The notes under the pieces: model-generated
What the model was told of the DNA's origin: nothing
The model's database searches: none
What the model saw: only the letters and a program-made list of their open reading frames with translations
Made by a program: the position numbers and the translations under genes
Shown: positions 42,023 through 50,651 of the stretch, one piece after another
Numbering within the stretch: the first letter of the stretch is position 1
Layout: each line of letters begins with the position of its first letter
Source: JAFAMS01 sp049520515
GTDB taxonomy: Bacteria; Vulcanimicrobiota; Vulcanimicrobiia; Vulcanimicrobiales; Vulcanimicrobiaceae
Length of the DNA stretch: 64,000 bases
Reading direction: 5' to 3'
NCBI GenBank assembly: GCA_049520515.1
Contig: JBEKPS010000002.1
Span: 186,001-250,000, forward strand

Positions 42023-43012
42023 ATGAACAAGCGCGTCATGCTCGCCCGTCGTCCCGAAGGTGAACCCGTCGACGCCGATTTCCGCTTGGTTGAGGAGCCG
42101 GTGCCGGAGTGCCGCGACGGAGAGGTTCTGCTGCGGACGCGGTACCTGTCGCTGGATCCATACATGCGCGGACGCATGAGCGCCGCGCGCTCGTACGCGA
42201 AGTCCGTTGAGATCGGCGAGATGATGGTCGGAGGAGCCGTTAGCGAAGTCCTCGACTCGAAGAACGCCGCATTTCGCAGAGGCGATTTCGTACTCGGATA
42301 TACGGGATGGCAAACGGAGCACGTCTGCCCCGGCGACGGATTGCGCAAACTCGATCCGAATGCCGCGCCGGTGACGTACGCGCTCGGTGTCTTGGGAATG
42401 CCGGGTCAAACGGCATATTTTGCCCTGCTGGATATCGGGAAGCCGCAGCCTGGTGAAACGGTCGTTATCTCATCAGCATCGGGCGCAGTCGGCAGCGTTG
42501 CCGGACAAATCGCAAAGATCAAAGGCGCTCGTGCAATCGGCGTCGCGGGCAGCGACGAGAAGTGCCGTTATGTTGTCGAGGAGCTCGGTTTCGACGCGTG
42601 CATCAATCGCCGCACCGAAGATCTCGACGAAGCGCTAAAAACGCACTGTCCCGAGGGCGTCGACATCTATTTCGACAACACGGGCGGCCCGATTTTGCGT
42701 GCGGTGATGCGGCAGCTGCGCCTGCATGCGCGCATTGCGATCGTCGGGATGATCGACCAGTATAATGCGACCTCCCCGCCGCCCGGACCAAACTTGCGCC
42801 AGATGCTGACGATGCGTGCCACGATGCAAGGTTTTCTGGTCGGCGATCATCAGGCCCACGTGGCCGCCTTCGAGCGCGACGTCAGCGCGTGGCTTCGGGA
42901 AGGCAAGATACGCTACCGGGAAGATGTGGTCGAAGGGCTCGAAAGCGCGCCGCGCGCGCTGATCGGGATGCTTCGTGGGGAGAACTTCGGAAAGCTCATC
43001 GTCAGGGTCTGA
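42023..43012 (+). CDS. NADP-dependent zinc-free MDR oxidoreductase (CurA/PTGR-like)
   Basis: 329 residues from ATG 42023. The N-terminus MNKRVMLARRPEGEPVDADF and the motif RTRYLSLDPYMRGRM are hallmarks of the prostaglandin-reductase/curcumin-reductase group, which reduces alpha,beta-unsaturated ketones and aldehydes with NADPH. The nucleotide-binding block VVISSASGAVGSVAGQIAK is intact, and the zinc-binding Cys of classical alcohol dehydrogenases is absent. No clear ribosome site precedes it. The mutase gene follows after 17 bases and may be cotranscribed. Confidence 0.9.
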   Translation: MNKRVMLARRPEGEPVDADFRLVEEPVPECRDGEVLLRTRYLSLDPYMRGRMSAARSYAKSVEIGEMMVGGAVSEVLDSKNAAFRRGDFVLGYTGWQTEHVCPGDGLRKLDPNAAPVTYALGVLGMPGQTAYFALLDIGKPQPGETVVISSASGAVGSVAGQIAKIKGARAIGVAGSDEKCRYVVEELGFDACINRRTEDLDEALKTHCPEGVDIYFDNTGGPILRAVMRQLRLHARIAIVGMIDQYNATSPPPGPNLRQMLTMRATMQGFLVGDHQAHVAAFERDVSAWLREGKIRYREDVVEGLESAPRALIGMLRGENFGKLIVRV

Positions 43013-43029
43013 CGAAAACAGAGGCAACC

Positions 43030-44673
43030 ATGGCCAAAATGATCGAGCGGGCTACGCCCCTCAAGCGCAGCGGACCCGGCTCCGGTGCGACCGACCGGAC
43101 CATCTCCGACATACCGCTCAAAGAGCTGTATGGTCCCGAGGACCTGGCCGGGCTCGATCTCGAGCGCGATCTCGGGCAGCCGGGCGAGTATCCGTATACG
43201 CGCGGGATCCATCCATCGATGTACCGCGGGCGTCTCTGGACGATGCGTCAATTCGCCGGCTTCGGCAACGCAAAGCAAACGAACGAGCGCTATCATTTCC
43301 TCTTGGCGCAAGGTCAGATGGGGCTCTCGGTCGCCTTCGACATGCCGACGCTGATGGGTTACGACTCCGATGCGCCGCAATCGCTTGGCGAAGTCGGCAA
43401 ATGCGGCGTCGCAATCGATTCGCTCGCCGACATGGAACAGCTTTTCGACGGCATCGACATGGGCGCAATCACGACGTCGATGACGATCAACGGGCCCGCG
43501 TGTATCGCGCTGGCGCAATACGTTGCCGCCGCGGAGAAGAAGGGCATACCGCGCCGCGCACTCGGCGGCACGATTCAAGCCGACATTCTCAAAGAGTACA
43601 TCGCGCAGAAAGAATGGATCTTCCCGCCGCGGCCTCACGTGCGCATCATCGTCGACATGATGAAGTTCTGCACCGAGCAGATGCCAAAGTGGAACACGAT
43701 CTCGATCTCGGGTTATCACATTCGTGAAGCCGGATCGACCGCCGTGCAAGAGCTTGCCTTCACGCTCGCCGACGGCTTTGCGTATGTCGAAGCCGCGACG
43801 AAAGCCGGGATGGACGTCGACAGCTTCGCACCCCGTCTCTCGTTTTTCTTCAACTCGCATATCGATTTCTTCGAAGAGATCTGCAAGTTCCGCGCAGCGC
43901 GCCGCATCTACGCGCGTCACATGCGCGAGAAATACGGCGCGAAAGATCCGCGCTCGTGGCAGCTGCGCTTTCACACGCAAACGGCCGGCTGCAGTGCGAC
44001 CGCACAACAGCCGCTCAACAACGTCGCGCGCGTCGCCTTCGAAGCGATGGCAGCGGTACTCGGCGGGACCCAATCGCTGCACACGAATTCAATGGACGAA
44101 GTGCTCGCGTTGCCGAGCGAGCGCGCCGTCGAAGTCGCGCTGCGCACGCAGCAAGTCCTCGCCTACGAAACCAACGTCACGAATGTCGTCGATCCGCTGG
44201 GCGGCTCGTACTTCATCGAGTCGCTGACCGACGAGATGGAACGCCAAGCCGAAGACTACTTCCGACAAATCGAAGAATACGGCGGCTGCATTGAGGCGAT
44301 CGAGGCCGGCTTCTTGCAGAAAGAGATCGCGGACGCGTCCTACGCGTATCAGCGCTCGCTCGAAACACAAGAGCGCATCATCGTCGGCGTCAACGCGTTT
44401 GAACGCGAAGGTTCCGAAAAAGACATCGAGCTGCTGCGCATCGAGCCCAAGGTCGAAGCCGAGCAAGCGCAGCGCGTGAAGGGCATGCGGACTCACCGCG
44501 ACGCCGGCGATGTCGACAGAGCGCTCGCCGCGCTCAAGCGTGCCTGCACGGACCAATCGATCAACGTCATGCCGCCGCTGATTGACGCGGTCAATGCGAT
44601 GGCAACCGAAGGCGAGATCGTCGAGGCCATGGTCTCCGTCTACGGCCGCTATACGGAGACCCCGCGGTACTAG
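43030..44673 (+). CDS. Methylmalonyl-CoA mutase-type large (catalytic) subunit
   Basis: 547 residues from ATG 43030 after GAGG. TIM-barrel acyl-CoA mutase lacking its own B12 domain: blocks GEYPYTRGIHPSMYRGRLWT, AFDMPTLMGYDSDA, SISGYHIREAGSTAVQELAF, HTQTAGCSATAQQPLNNV. The cobalamin domain is in the separate downstream gene (44800-45219), the split form known from archaea and many bacteria. Substrate could be methylmalonyl-CoA, isobutyryl-CoA, 2-hydroxyisobutyryl-CoA or another branched acyl-CoA. The substrate-defining residues need alignment. Confidence 0.92.
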   Translation: MAKMIERATPLKRSGPGSGATDRTISDIPLKELYGPEDLAGLDLERDLGQPGEYPYTRGIHPSMYRGRLWTMRQFAGFGNAKQTNERYHFLLAQGQMGLSVAFDMPTLMGYDSDAPQSLGEVGKCGVAIDSLADMEQLFDGIDMGAITTSMTINGPACIALAQYVAAAEKKGIPRRALGGTIQADILKEYIAQKEWIFPPRPHVRIIVDMMKFCTEQMPKWNTISISGYHIREAGSTAVQELAFTLADGFAYVEAATKAGMDVDSFAPRLSFFFNSHIDFFEEICKFRAARRIYARHMREKYGAKDPRSWQLRFHTQTAGCSATAQQPLNNVARVAFEAMAAVLGGTQSLHTNSMDEVLALPSERAVEVALRTQQVLAYETNVTNVVDPLGGSYFIESLTDEMERQAEDYFRQIEEYGGCIEAIEAGFLQKEIADASYAYQRSLETQERIIVGVNAFEREGSEKDIELLRIEPKVEAEQAQRVKGMRTHRDAGDVDRALAALKRACTDQSINVMPPLIDAVNAMATEGEIVEAMVSVYGRYTETPRY

Positions 44674-44745
44674 GTGTGTTGTTGCGAGGCCGGCGAAATC
44701 ATCGTGCCATGTTTGATATGGTGATGGGCCGAGCGCAAATGGGGG

Positions 44746-44768
44746 CCCCAACCGCAAAGCGGTTGGGG
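44746..44768 (+). promoter_or_regulatory. Perfect intercistronic hairpin between the mutase subunits
   Basis: CCCCAACCGC-AAA-GCGGTTGGGG: ten perfect pairs around a three-base loop, in the 126-base gap between the mutase genes. No T-run follows, so it is not an obvious terminator; it may stabilise the upstream message or balance subunit output. Confidence 0.6.
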
Positions 44769-44799
44769 GGCGCGCAGCCTTGGGCGGAGCGCCTTTAGA

Positions 44800-45219
44800 A
44801 TGGAGAAAAAGCGGCCGCTGCGGGTTATTGTGGCAAAGGCCGGGCTCGATGGACACGATCGCGGTGCGAAGGTGATCGCGCGGGCGTTGCGTGACGCCGG
44901 GATGGAAGTGATCTACACGGGTCTCTTTCAGACACCGGAGCAGATCGTGAACACGGCCATTCAGGAAGACGCCGATGGGATCGGACTTTCGATTCTCTCG
45001 GGTGCGCACATGACGCTCTTCCCGCTGGTTGTCGAGCAGCTCAAAGCCAAAGGCGTCGACGACATCGTCTTTTTCGGCGGCGGAACGATTCCACCGGATG
45101 ACGCCGTTGAGCTCAAGCGTCTCGGCGTGCGCGAGATCTTCACGCCGGGAGCGCCGCTCTCGGATATCATTAAGTTCATCGAACGCGAGTGCGGCAAGCG
45201 GCGGGAATTGGTCGGCTAA
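44800..45219 (+). CDS. Cobalamin-binding subunit of the acyl-CoA mutase
   Basis: 139 residues forming a single B12-binding Rossmann domain. The histidine ligand motif DxHxxG is GLDGHDRGAKV near residues 15-25, followed by SILSGAHMTL and the loop GGGTIPPDD that cradle the nucleotide tail. It binds adenosylcobalamin and joins the large subunit to form the active mutase. The start lacks a clear Shine-Dalgarno. A small subunit of this size paired with a B12-free large subunit is normal for split mutases. Confidence 0.93.
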   Translation: MEKKRPLRVIVAKAGLDGHDRGAKVIARALRDAGMEVIYTGLFQTPEQIVNTAIQEDADGIGLSILSGAHMTLFPLVVEQLKAKGVDDIVFFGGGTIPPDDAVELKRLGVREIFTPGAPLSDIIKFIERECGKRRELVG

Positions 45220-45271
45220 GACGCTCTCACCGCGCGACGCGCAGCGAAAACTTGCCGAGATCGAAAAGCGT

Positions 45272-46651
45272 TTGGCGCGGCCGCCGCACGCCCTGGACGA
45301 CTTGTTCGCACGCGCGCAGCTGTTGGAGATGCTCGGTCGCAACGACGACGCGCGTGAAGCCTATTTTGCGTTGCTATCGGTCGCGCCGGCGCACTTCGGC
45401 GGCCTCAACAACCTTGGCAACGTCCTGACGCGTGCCGGGAAACGGCGTGCGGCGCAAGCCGCATATGAAGAAGCGGTGCGTCAGCATCCGCAAAACCCAC
45501 TCGGACACGTGAGCCTCGGAATTTGCATGCTTGAGCTCGAGCAATTCGCCGGCGCGCGTCTTGAGTTCGAGGCGGCGCTCACGCTCGATCCGAGCAACGC
45601 TGCTGCGCACAAAGGCCTCGTTTATCTGTTCAGTCGCACCGGCGATGAAGCCGGCGCGGAGCAGCATCGCAAGCTCGGCTTCGGCGCGGAGCCGCTCGAA
45701 GTGCTGCCGTATCTCGGCGACGCTAAGCCGATCGAGGTGCTCGTGCTCGTCTCATCAACGGGCGGCAACCTCGACGCGGAGAGTTTGCTCGACAAGCACG
45801 TCTTTGCGACGACGAAGCTTTACATTGAATACGCTGATCCTGCGAAACCCTTACCGCGGCACGATATCGTGTTCAACGCAATCAGCGACGCCGACGTGGG
45901 GCCCGATGCGTTGTTGCGCGCGCGTGAGTTTACGACGAACGCGCCGCTGATCAACACGCCCGGCGCCGTTATGCCGACGGGACGCGCTGAGAACGCCGAA
46001 CGTCTTCGCACGCTCGAGAATGTCGTCGCGCCACGTACCAGCCTCATTGCGCGCAGCGTGCTCGAACGTGACGGCGCCGCGGCGCTAGAACGTCTGGGAT
46101 TCAACTTTCCCGTGCTGCTGCGATTACCGCGGCAGCACACCGGCCGTCATTTTGTTTTGGTCGAAGAATCGGACGAACTTGGGCCGGCCCTCGCGCAGCT
46201 CCCCGGCGATGAATTCTTCGCGATCGAGTATCTCGACGCGCGTGGTGCGGACGGGCAAGCACGCAAGTATCGCGTGATGTTCATTGACGGGAAGATGTAT
46301 CCGCTGCATCTCGCGGTCTCGCCGCACTGGAAGATTCATTACTTTTCCGCCGATATGACTGAGAACGCCGCGAACCGCGCCGAGGATGAACGTTTTCTCG
46401 CCGACATGCGCGGCGCGCTCGGTCCGACTGCGATTGCAGCGCTCGAGCGCATCGAGCAAACGCTCGGGCTCGATTACGCCGGCATCGACTTTGCGGTCGA
46501 TCCGCAAGGTCGCGTCTTGCTTTTCGAAGCGAATGCGACGATGGTCGTCGCGCAGCCCGGGGCCGATGCCCGTTGGGACTATCGGCGACCTGCAGTCACC
46601 GCAATCTTGAACGCGTTCAAGGAGATGGTGATAAAGCGAGTAAGAGTCTGA
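45272..46651 (+). CDS. TPR-ATP-grasp fusion protein of unknown substrate
   Basis: About 459 residues from TTG 45272; coding clearly extends upstream to the end of the B12 gene (codons from 45221 on encode a natural helix, RDAQRKLAEIEKRLA), but no conventional start exists there, so the true start is unresolved. The first ~130 residues contain three TPR-like helical repeats (LFARAQLLEMLGRNDDARE; HFGGLNNLGNVLTRAGKR; GHVSLGICMLELEQF). The rest is a RimK/GshB-like ATP-grasp with FPVLLRLPRQHTGRHF, QLPGDEFFAIEYLDA and FAVDPQGRVLLFEANATM (metal-binding end). It probably joins a carboxylate to an amine. Sits between the mutase and gltX with no obvious shared pathway. Confidence 0.75.
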   Translation: MARPPHALDDLFARAQLLEMLGRNDDAREAYFALLSVAPAHFGGLNNLGNVLTRAGKRRAAQAAYEEAVRQHPQNPLGHVSLGICMLELEQFAGARLEFEAALTLDPSNAAAHKGLVYLFSRTGDEAGAEQHRKLGFGAEPLEVLPYLGDAKPIEVLVLVSSTGGNLDAESLLDKHVFATTKLYIEYADPAKPLPRHDIVFNAISDADVGPDALLRAREFTTNAPLINTPGAVMPTGRAENAERLRTLENVVAPRTSLIARSVLERDGAAALERLGFNFPVLLRLPRQHTGRHFVLVEESDELGPALAQLPGDEFFAIEYLDARGADGQARKYRVMFIDGKMYPLHLAVSPHWKIHYFSADMTENAANRAEDERFLADMRGALGPTAIAALERIEQTLGLDYAGIDFAVDPQGRVLLFEANATMVVAQPGADARWDYRRPAVTAILNAFKEMVIKRVRV

Positions 46652-46653
46652 AC

Positions 46654-48132
46654 GTGTCCGATAAACCGCGCGTACGATTTGCGCCCTCGCCGACGGGATT
46701 CTTGCATGTTGGTGGTGCGCGTACGGCGCTGTTCAATTATCTCTATGCACGCAGACATGGCGGTACGTATGTGCTGCGCGTCGAGGACACCGACGTCGCG
46801 CGCGAGCGGCCGGAATATCGCGAAGAGATTTTTCGTGCGCTGAATTGGCTCGGCTTGCAGCATGACGAAGGCCCCGACGTTGGGGGCGAGTACGGGCCGT
46901 ACAATCAGCGCGAACGACTCAGCGGCTATCAGGCTGCGCTCGAAAAACTCGCGCAGACCGGTCGAATCTATCCATGTTTTTGCGCGGCGCGGACCGACGA
47001 CGTCGCGCAAGACGACGAACCGCTGCAGAAGAGCGCTGCGTGTCAGTGCTCGTTGCTCAGCACTGGTGAGGTTACGTCGCGCTCAGCCGCTCTTGCAGTA
47101 TCACCTGCGATGCGGTTTCGAATTGACGCGACGCGTACGTACCGCGTCACGGATCTGATTCGCGGCGAGGTCGATTTTCCGCCCGGTGAAGTCGAGGACT
47201 TTATCATCGTCAAGGCAGGCGGCGGTCCGCTCTACAATTTTGCGGCGGTCGTAGATGACGCTGCGATGAAGATCACGCACGTCATTCGCGGTGAAGAGCA
47301 TCTTGCCAACACGCCCAAGCAGATCGGGCTGTACGAAGCACTAGGTGAGCCTGTCCCGCAATTCGCGCATCTTCCGATCATTCTGAATGCTGAGCGCAAG
47401 AAGCTCTCGAAACGCGACGGCGCCACCGGCGTCTCCGAATATCGCACCCTCGGTTATCTTCCCGATGCGCTCGTCAACTTTCTGGCGCTCCTCGGCTGGT
47501 CGCCCCCGGGCGGTGAGCTCGAGATCATGACGCGCGAGCAGATGATCGAGCTCTTCGATCTCGAGCGCGTGCAGAAGCACGGTGCCATCTTCGACGTCGT
47601 CAAGCTCGCGTGGATGAACGGCGAGTACATTCGAACGGCGCCGCTGCCTGCGCTCGTGGACCTGACGCTCCACAAGCTCGCGAGCGCGCCGGATGCGGCG
47701 AAGCTGCGAACCGATCGTGCGCACGTCGAAGCCGCCTGCGCGCTCTTGCGCGAGCGCATCAAGACGATCGACGATCTCGCCTCCGGCTCGCGCTATCTCT
47801 TCACGACCGACCTCGTCATTCCGTGGGACCCGCAAGCTGTCGCAAAGCGCGCCGGAACGCCGGAAGCGCGCGAGCGGTTGCATGAGGTCGCTGAGGCATT
47901 GCGGGCAATTTCAGGCGAGTGGACGCACACGTCGATCGAAGAAGCGATTCGCGCGCTCGCCGAGCGCAAAGGAATCAAGGCCGGCGAGTTCATCGGCGCG
48001 ACACGCGTCGCGATCACCGGTGCCGCAGTCTCGGCCGGACTCTTCGAAACGGCGGAAGTGCTCGGTCGCGAGATCACGCTCGGACGGATCGATGCATTCT
48101 TGCGTGCTCATTCCCCCGCGGTGACCGCATGA
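46654..48132 (+). CDS. gltX: Glutamate-tRNA ligase
   Basis: 492 residues from GTG 46654 (VSDKPRVRFAPSPTGFLHVG). Class I signature HIGH as FLHVGGART and KMSKS as KLSKRDG with its first Lys at residue 249. Anticodon-binding helical bundle fills the last ~170 residues (YLFTTDLVIP; EWTHTSIEEAIRAL). Charges tRNA-Glu, and possibly tRNA-Gln if the genome uses the amidotransferase route. A Cys-rich insert (CFCAARTDDVAQ, ACQCSL) replaces the usual zinc region. Overlaps glmU by ATGA. Confidence 0.97.
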   Translation: MSDKPRVRFAPSPTGFLHVGGARTALFNYLYARRHGGTYVLRVEDTDVARERPEYREEIFRALNWLGLQHDEGPDVGGEYGPYNQRERLSGYQAALEKLAQTGRIYPCFCAARTDDVAQDDEPLQKSAACQCSLLSTGEVTSRSAALAVSPAMRFRIDATRTYRVTDLIRGEVDFPPGEVEDFIIVKAGGGPLYNFAAVVDDAAMKITHVIRGEEHLANTPKQIGLYEALGEPVPQFAHLPIILNAERKKLSKRDGATGVSEYRTLGYLPDALVNFLALLGWSPPGGELEIMTREQMIELFDLERVQKHGAIFDVVKLAWMNGEYIRTAPLPALVDLTLHKLASAPDAAKLRTDRAHVEAACALLRERIKTIDDLASGSRYLFTTDLVIPWDPQAVAKRAGTPEARERLHEVAEALRAISGEWTHTSIEEAIRALAERKGIKAGEFIGATRVAITGAAVSAGLFETAEVLGREITLGRIDAFLRAHSPAVTA

Positions 48133-49520
48133 CCACAAACGGTTCGGCGCCGGTGGCGAGCACGAGCTCGGCGATTGTCTTGGCGGCGGGCAAAGGCGTG
48201 CGTATGAAGAGCACGACGCCCAAAGTGCTGCACGACATCTGCGGACGTCCGATGATTTGGTGGGTGCTGCGCGCTTTGCGCGACGCGGGCGTCACGCGCG
48301 CCGTGATCGTCACGAGCCCCGAAAACGATGCGGCGATCGCCGCGATCGGCGACGTCATACCCGACATCGAGATCGACACCGTCATTCAGAGCGAACAAAA
48401 AGGCACGGGCCACGCCGTGCAGGCCGCGCTGAAAGAAATGAAGCCGCGCGAGGGCATAGTTTTAGTCGCGTATGGCGACATGCCGGCCGTCGACGGTCCG
48501 CTCTTCCGCACCGTCGTTGCAGCCTGCGATACGCTCACTGCGCTTGCAATTGTGACCGCGAAGATGCCATTGCCGTCGAACTTCGGACGTATTATTCGCG
48601 ACGGTGCCCTGGTGATGCGCATCGTTGAAGCGCGCGATTGTACTCCCGACGAGTTGCTTGTCGATGAGATGAACGCCGGCATCTACGCATTCGATGAAGG
48701 CTCGCTCCGCAGCGTCATCGGCGATTTGAATTCCGACAATGCGCAAGGCGAGCTCTATCTCACCGATACGATCGCGATGCTGGTCGAGCGCGGCGATCGC
48801 GTCGTGCCGGTTGTGGCCGATGATGCCGCGCTGGTTATGGGTGTCAACGATCGGTCGGAATTGGCCAAGGTGCGGTCGGTGATCAACCAGCGCTTGTGCG
48901 AAGACTACATGCGTGGCGGTGTCACGATCGTCGATCCGGCCAGGACATATGTTGAGCCGGATCTCTCGCTCGGAACCGACATTGTTATCCAGCCCAACAC
49001 GACGATCGGCGGAGCAACGGTTATTGGAAGCGGAACGCGCATTGGTCCCAACTGCCGCATTTACGGTGCGACGATCGGCGAGTCGGTCCAGATTACCGAG
49101 AGTGTCGTGCTCGATAGCACGATTGGTTCGCATGCGGTCGTCGGCCCGTTCGCGCATCTGCGCGACGGCGCGCGTCTCGAATCCGACGTCGCGATCGGCA
49201 ACTTCGTCGAAGTCAAGGATTCGAAGTTAGGCCAGGGCGTGAAAGCGCGGCACCTCGCCTATCTTGGCGATGCCGAAGTCGGCGAAGGCTCGAACATTGG
49301 CGCCGGCTCGATCACATGCAATTACGACGGCCAAAAGAAGCACAAGACGAAGATCGGCAAGCGCGTCAAAATCGGCTCGGATACGATGCTCGTTGCACCC
49401 GTCGAAGTCGGCGATGATTCAATGACCGGTGCCGGCTCGGTCGTAACACGCGACGTTGCGCCCGGCGACCGCGTCGCCGGCGTCCCCGCAAAATCGATTA
49501 AAAAAGCCCCCGCAAAGTAA
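48129..49520 (+). CDS. glmU: Bifunctional GlmU: GlcNAc-1-P uridyltransferase / glucosamine-1-P acetyltransferase
   Basis: 463 residues from ATG 48129 (coupled to gltX by ATGA; a 47919 reading is out of frame with the real gene start). The pyrophosphorylase half opens IVLAAGKGVRMKSTTPKVLH; the acetyltransferase half is a left-handed beta helix with hexapeptide repeats (NTTIGGATVIGSGTRIGPN) and GSITCNYDGQKKHKTKIG near the C-terminus. Supplies UDP-GlcNAc for peptidoglycan and lipopolysaccharide. Confidence 0.97.
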   Translation: MTTNGSAPVASTSSAIVLAAGKGVRMKSTTPKVLHDICGRPMIWWVLRALRDAGVTRAVIVTSPENDAAIAAIGDVIPDIEIDTVIQSEQKGTGHAVQAALKEMKPREGIVLVAYGDMPAVDGPLFRTVVAACDTLTALAIVTAKMPLPSNFGRIIRDGALVMRIVEARDCTPDELLVDEMNAGIYAFDEGSLRSVIGDLNSDNAQGELYLTDTIAMLVERGDRVVPVVADDAALVMGVNDRSELAKVRSVINQRLCEDYMRGGVTIVDPARTYVEPDLSLGTDIVIQPNTTIGGATVIGSGTRIGPNCRIYGATIGESVQITESVVLDSTIGSHAVVGPFAHLRDGARLESDVAIGNFVEVKDSKLGQGVKARHLAYLGDAEVGEGSNIGAGSITCNYDGQKKHKTKIGKRVKIGSDTMLVAPVEVGDDSMTGAGSVVTRDVAPGDRVAGVPAKSIKKAPAK

Positions 49521-49538
49521 GAGCGATGCGCCCTCCGC

Positions 49539-49640
49539 TGTCATCCCGAGCGAAGCCTGTGCCCCGCAGGGTATCGAGGGACAGCGACAACGCCCGGTAA
49601 TTGCGCATTTTGCTATCCCCCAACTACGCTCGGGATGACA
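49539..49640. repeat. REPIN-like repeat with 14-bp terminal inverted repeats
   Basis: 102 bp bounded by TGTCATCCCGAGCG (49539-49552) and its exact inverse CGCTCGGGATGACA (49627-49640). The left 44 bp match the copy at 51-94. The right end lies inside the livM reading frame on the other strand and supplies its last codons and stop. It looks like a REP doublet or miniature element mobilised in trans; no gene is inside. Confidence 0.75.
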
Positions 49641-50601
49641 AAGAAGCGCGGCGGCCGCGCAAGCGGCGGAGGCCGCTCACCAGACCTTCGGGCATGTTGA
49701 CGAGAATTGCAACGAGGATTATCCCGAAGAAGAAGGCCTGAAAGTCGCCGCGCGCGCTCGGTAAGATTTTCGGAACTTCGATTGAGAGAAATTGCCCGAG
49801 CGCAACGACGGCTGCTGCGCCGATGATTGCGCCCCAGACGCTGCGCAATCCGCCGATCACCGACATCAAGACGAAATTCACGGAAAGCAAGAAGCCGAAC
49901 GATGTCGGATCGATGTAGCTGAAGTACGACGCGTAGACGCCACCGCTCACGCCTGCATAGATTGCGCTGAGCACGAAGACTTGGCGCCGCAAGCGATCGC
50001 CGTCGACTCCGAGCGACAGCGCGCCGAGCTCTCCTGACGCGAGTGCAATCAGCGCGCGTCCGTACGACGACGTGACGAGACGGTTCGCAAACCACACGCC
50101 GATCGCGACCAGCAGCCATGTGAGCACCGCGTAGCTGCGCGCGTCGAACGTGCGCCCAAAAAGTACGTAGCCGGGAATCGCGTTGATGCCGGACGTGCCT
50201 CCGAGAAAATCCCACTGCGAGAAGACGACGTTGATGACGATGCCGAGCGCCAGCGTCGCGAGCGCCAGATAGTTTTCGCGCAGGCGCAATGCGACGAAGC
50301 TGAGCGCATACGCGACGATCGCGGCGACGAGCGCACCCGCAAGCGTTCCGATCCAGGGACTGACGTCGTAGTGAACCGCCAACACGGCCGACGTGTACGC
50401 GCCGATCCCGACGAACGCGGCTTGTCCGAGCGAGACTTGGCCGGCGTAGCCCATGAAGAGGTTCAACCCGAGCGTCACGAGCGCGTAGAGTCCGCACAAC
50501 GTTAAGAGTCCGGCGTAAAACGGCGGCAAGACGAGCGCAAGCAGCGTTCCGAGGACGAAGATCACAACGCTCTGGATTGCGAATCGTAGTTGCATCGGCA
50601 C
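49624..50601 (-). CDS. livM: Branched-chain amino-acid ABC transporter permease LivM (copy 2)
   Basis: 325 residues from GTG 50601 (ATG 50595 is an alternative). LivM signature LNLFMGYAGQVSLGQAAFVG near residues 46-65 and the EAA-like cytoplasmic loop region are intact. Transcribed away from the operon that carries its partners livH, livG, livF and livK, with a shared 50-base divergent region. The final residues ASLSSRA and the stop come from the REPIN-like repeat. Works with the other Liv proteins on an unknown, probably aromatic or branched-chain, substrate. Confidence 0.92.
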   Translation of the reverse strand: MPMQLRFAIQSVVIFVLGTLLALVLPPFYAGLLTLCGLYALVTLGLNLFMGYAGQVSLGQAAFVGIGAYTSAVLAVHYDVSPWIGTLAGALVAAIVAYALSFVALRLRENYLALATLALGIVINVVFSQWDFLGGTSGINAIPGYVLFGRTFDARSYAVLTWLLVAIGVWFANRLVTSSYGRALIALASGELGALSLGVDGDRLRRQVFVLSAIYAGVSGGVYASYFSYIDPTSFGFLLSVNFVLMSVIGGLRSVWGAIIGAAAVVALGQFLSIEVPKILPSARGDFQAFFFGIILVAILVNMPEGLVSGLRRLRGRRASLSSRA

Positions 50602-50651
50602 AACTCGCTTCCCGGGAAGCGGTGGCGAGCCTTGCGGCGAAGGGCCCGCAC

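Noticed and set aside
49539..49640. Repeat as a classical insertion sequence
   Set aside because: Only 102 bp, no transposase and no target-site duplication visible; a REP doublet or MITE fits better.
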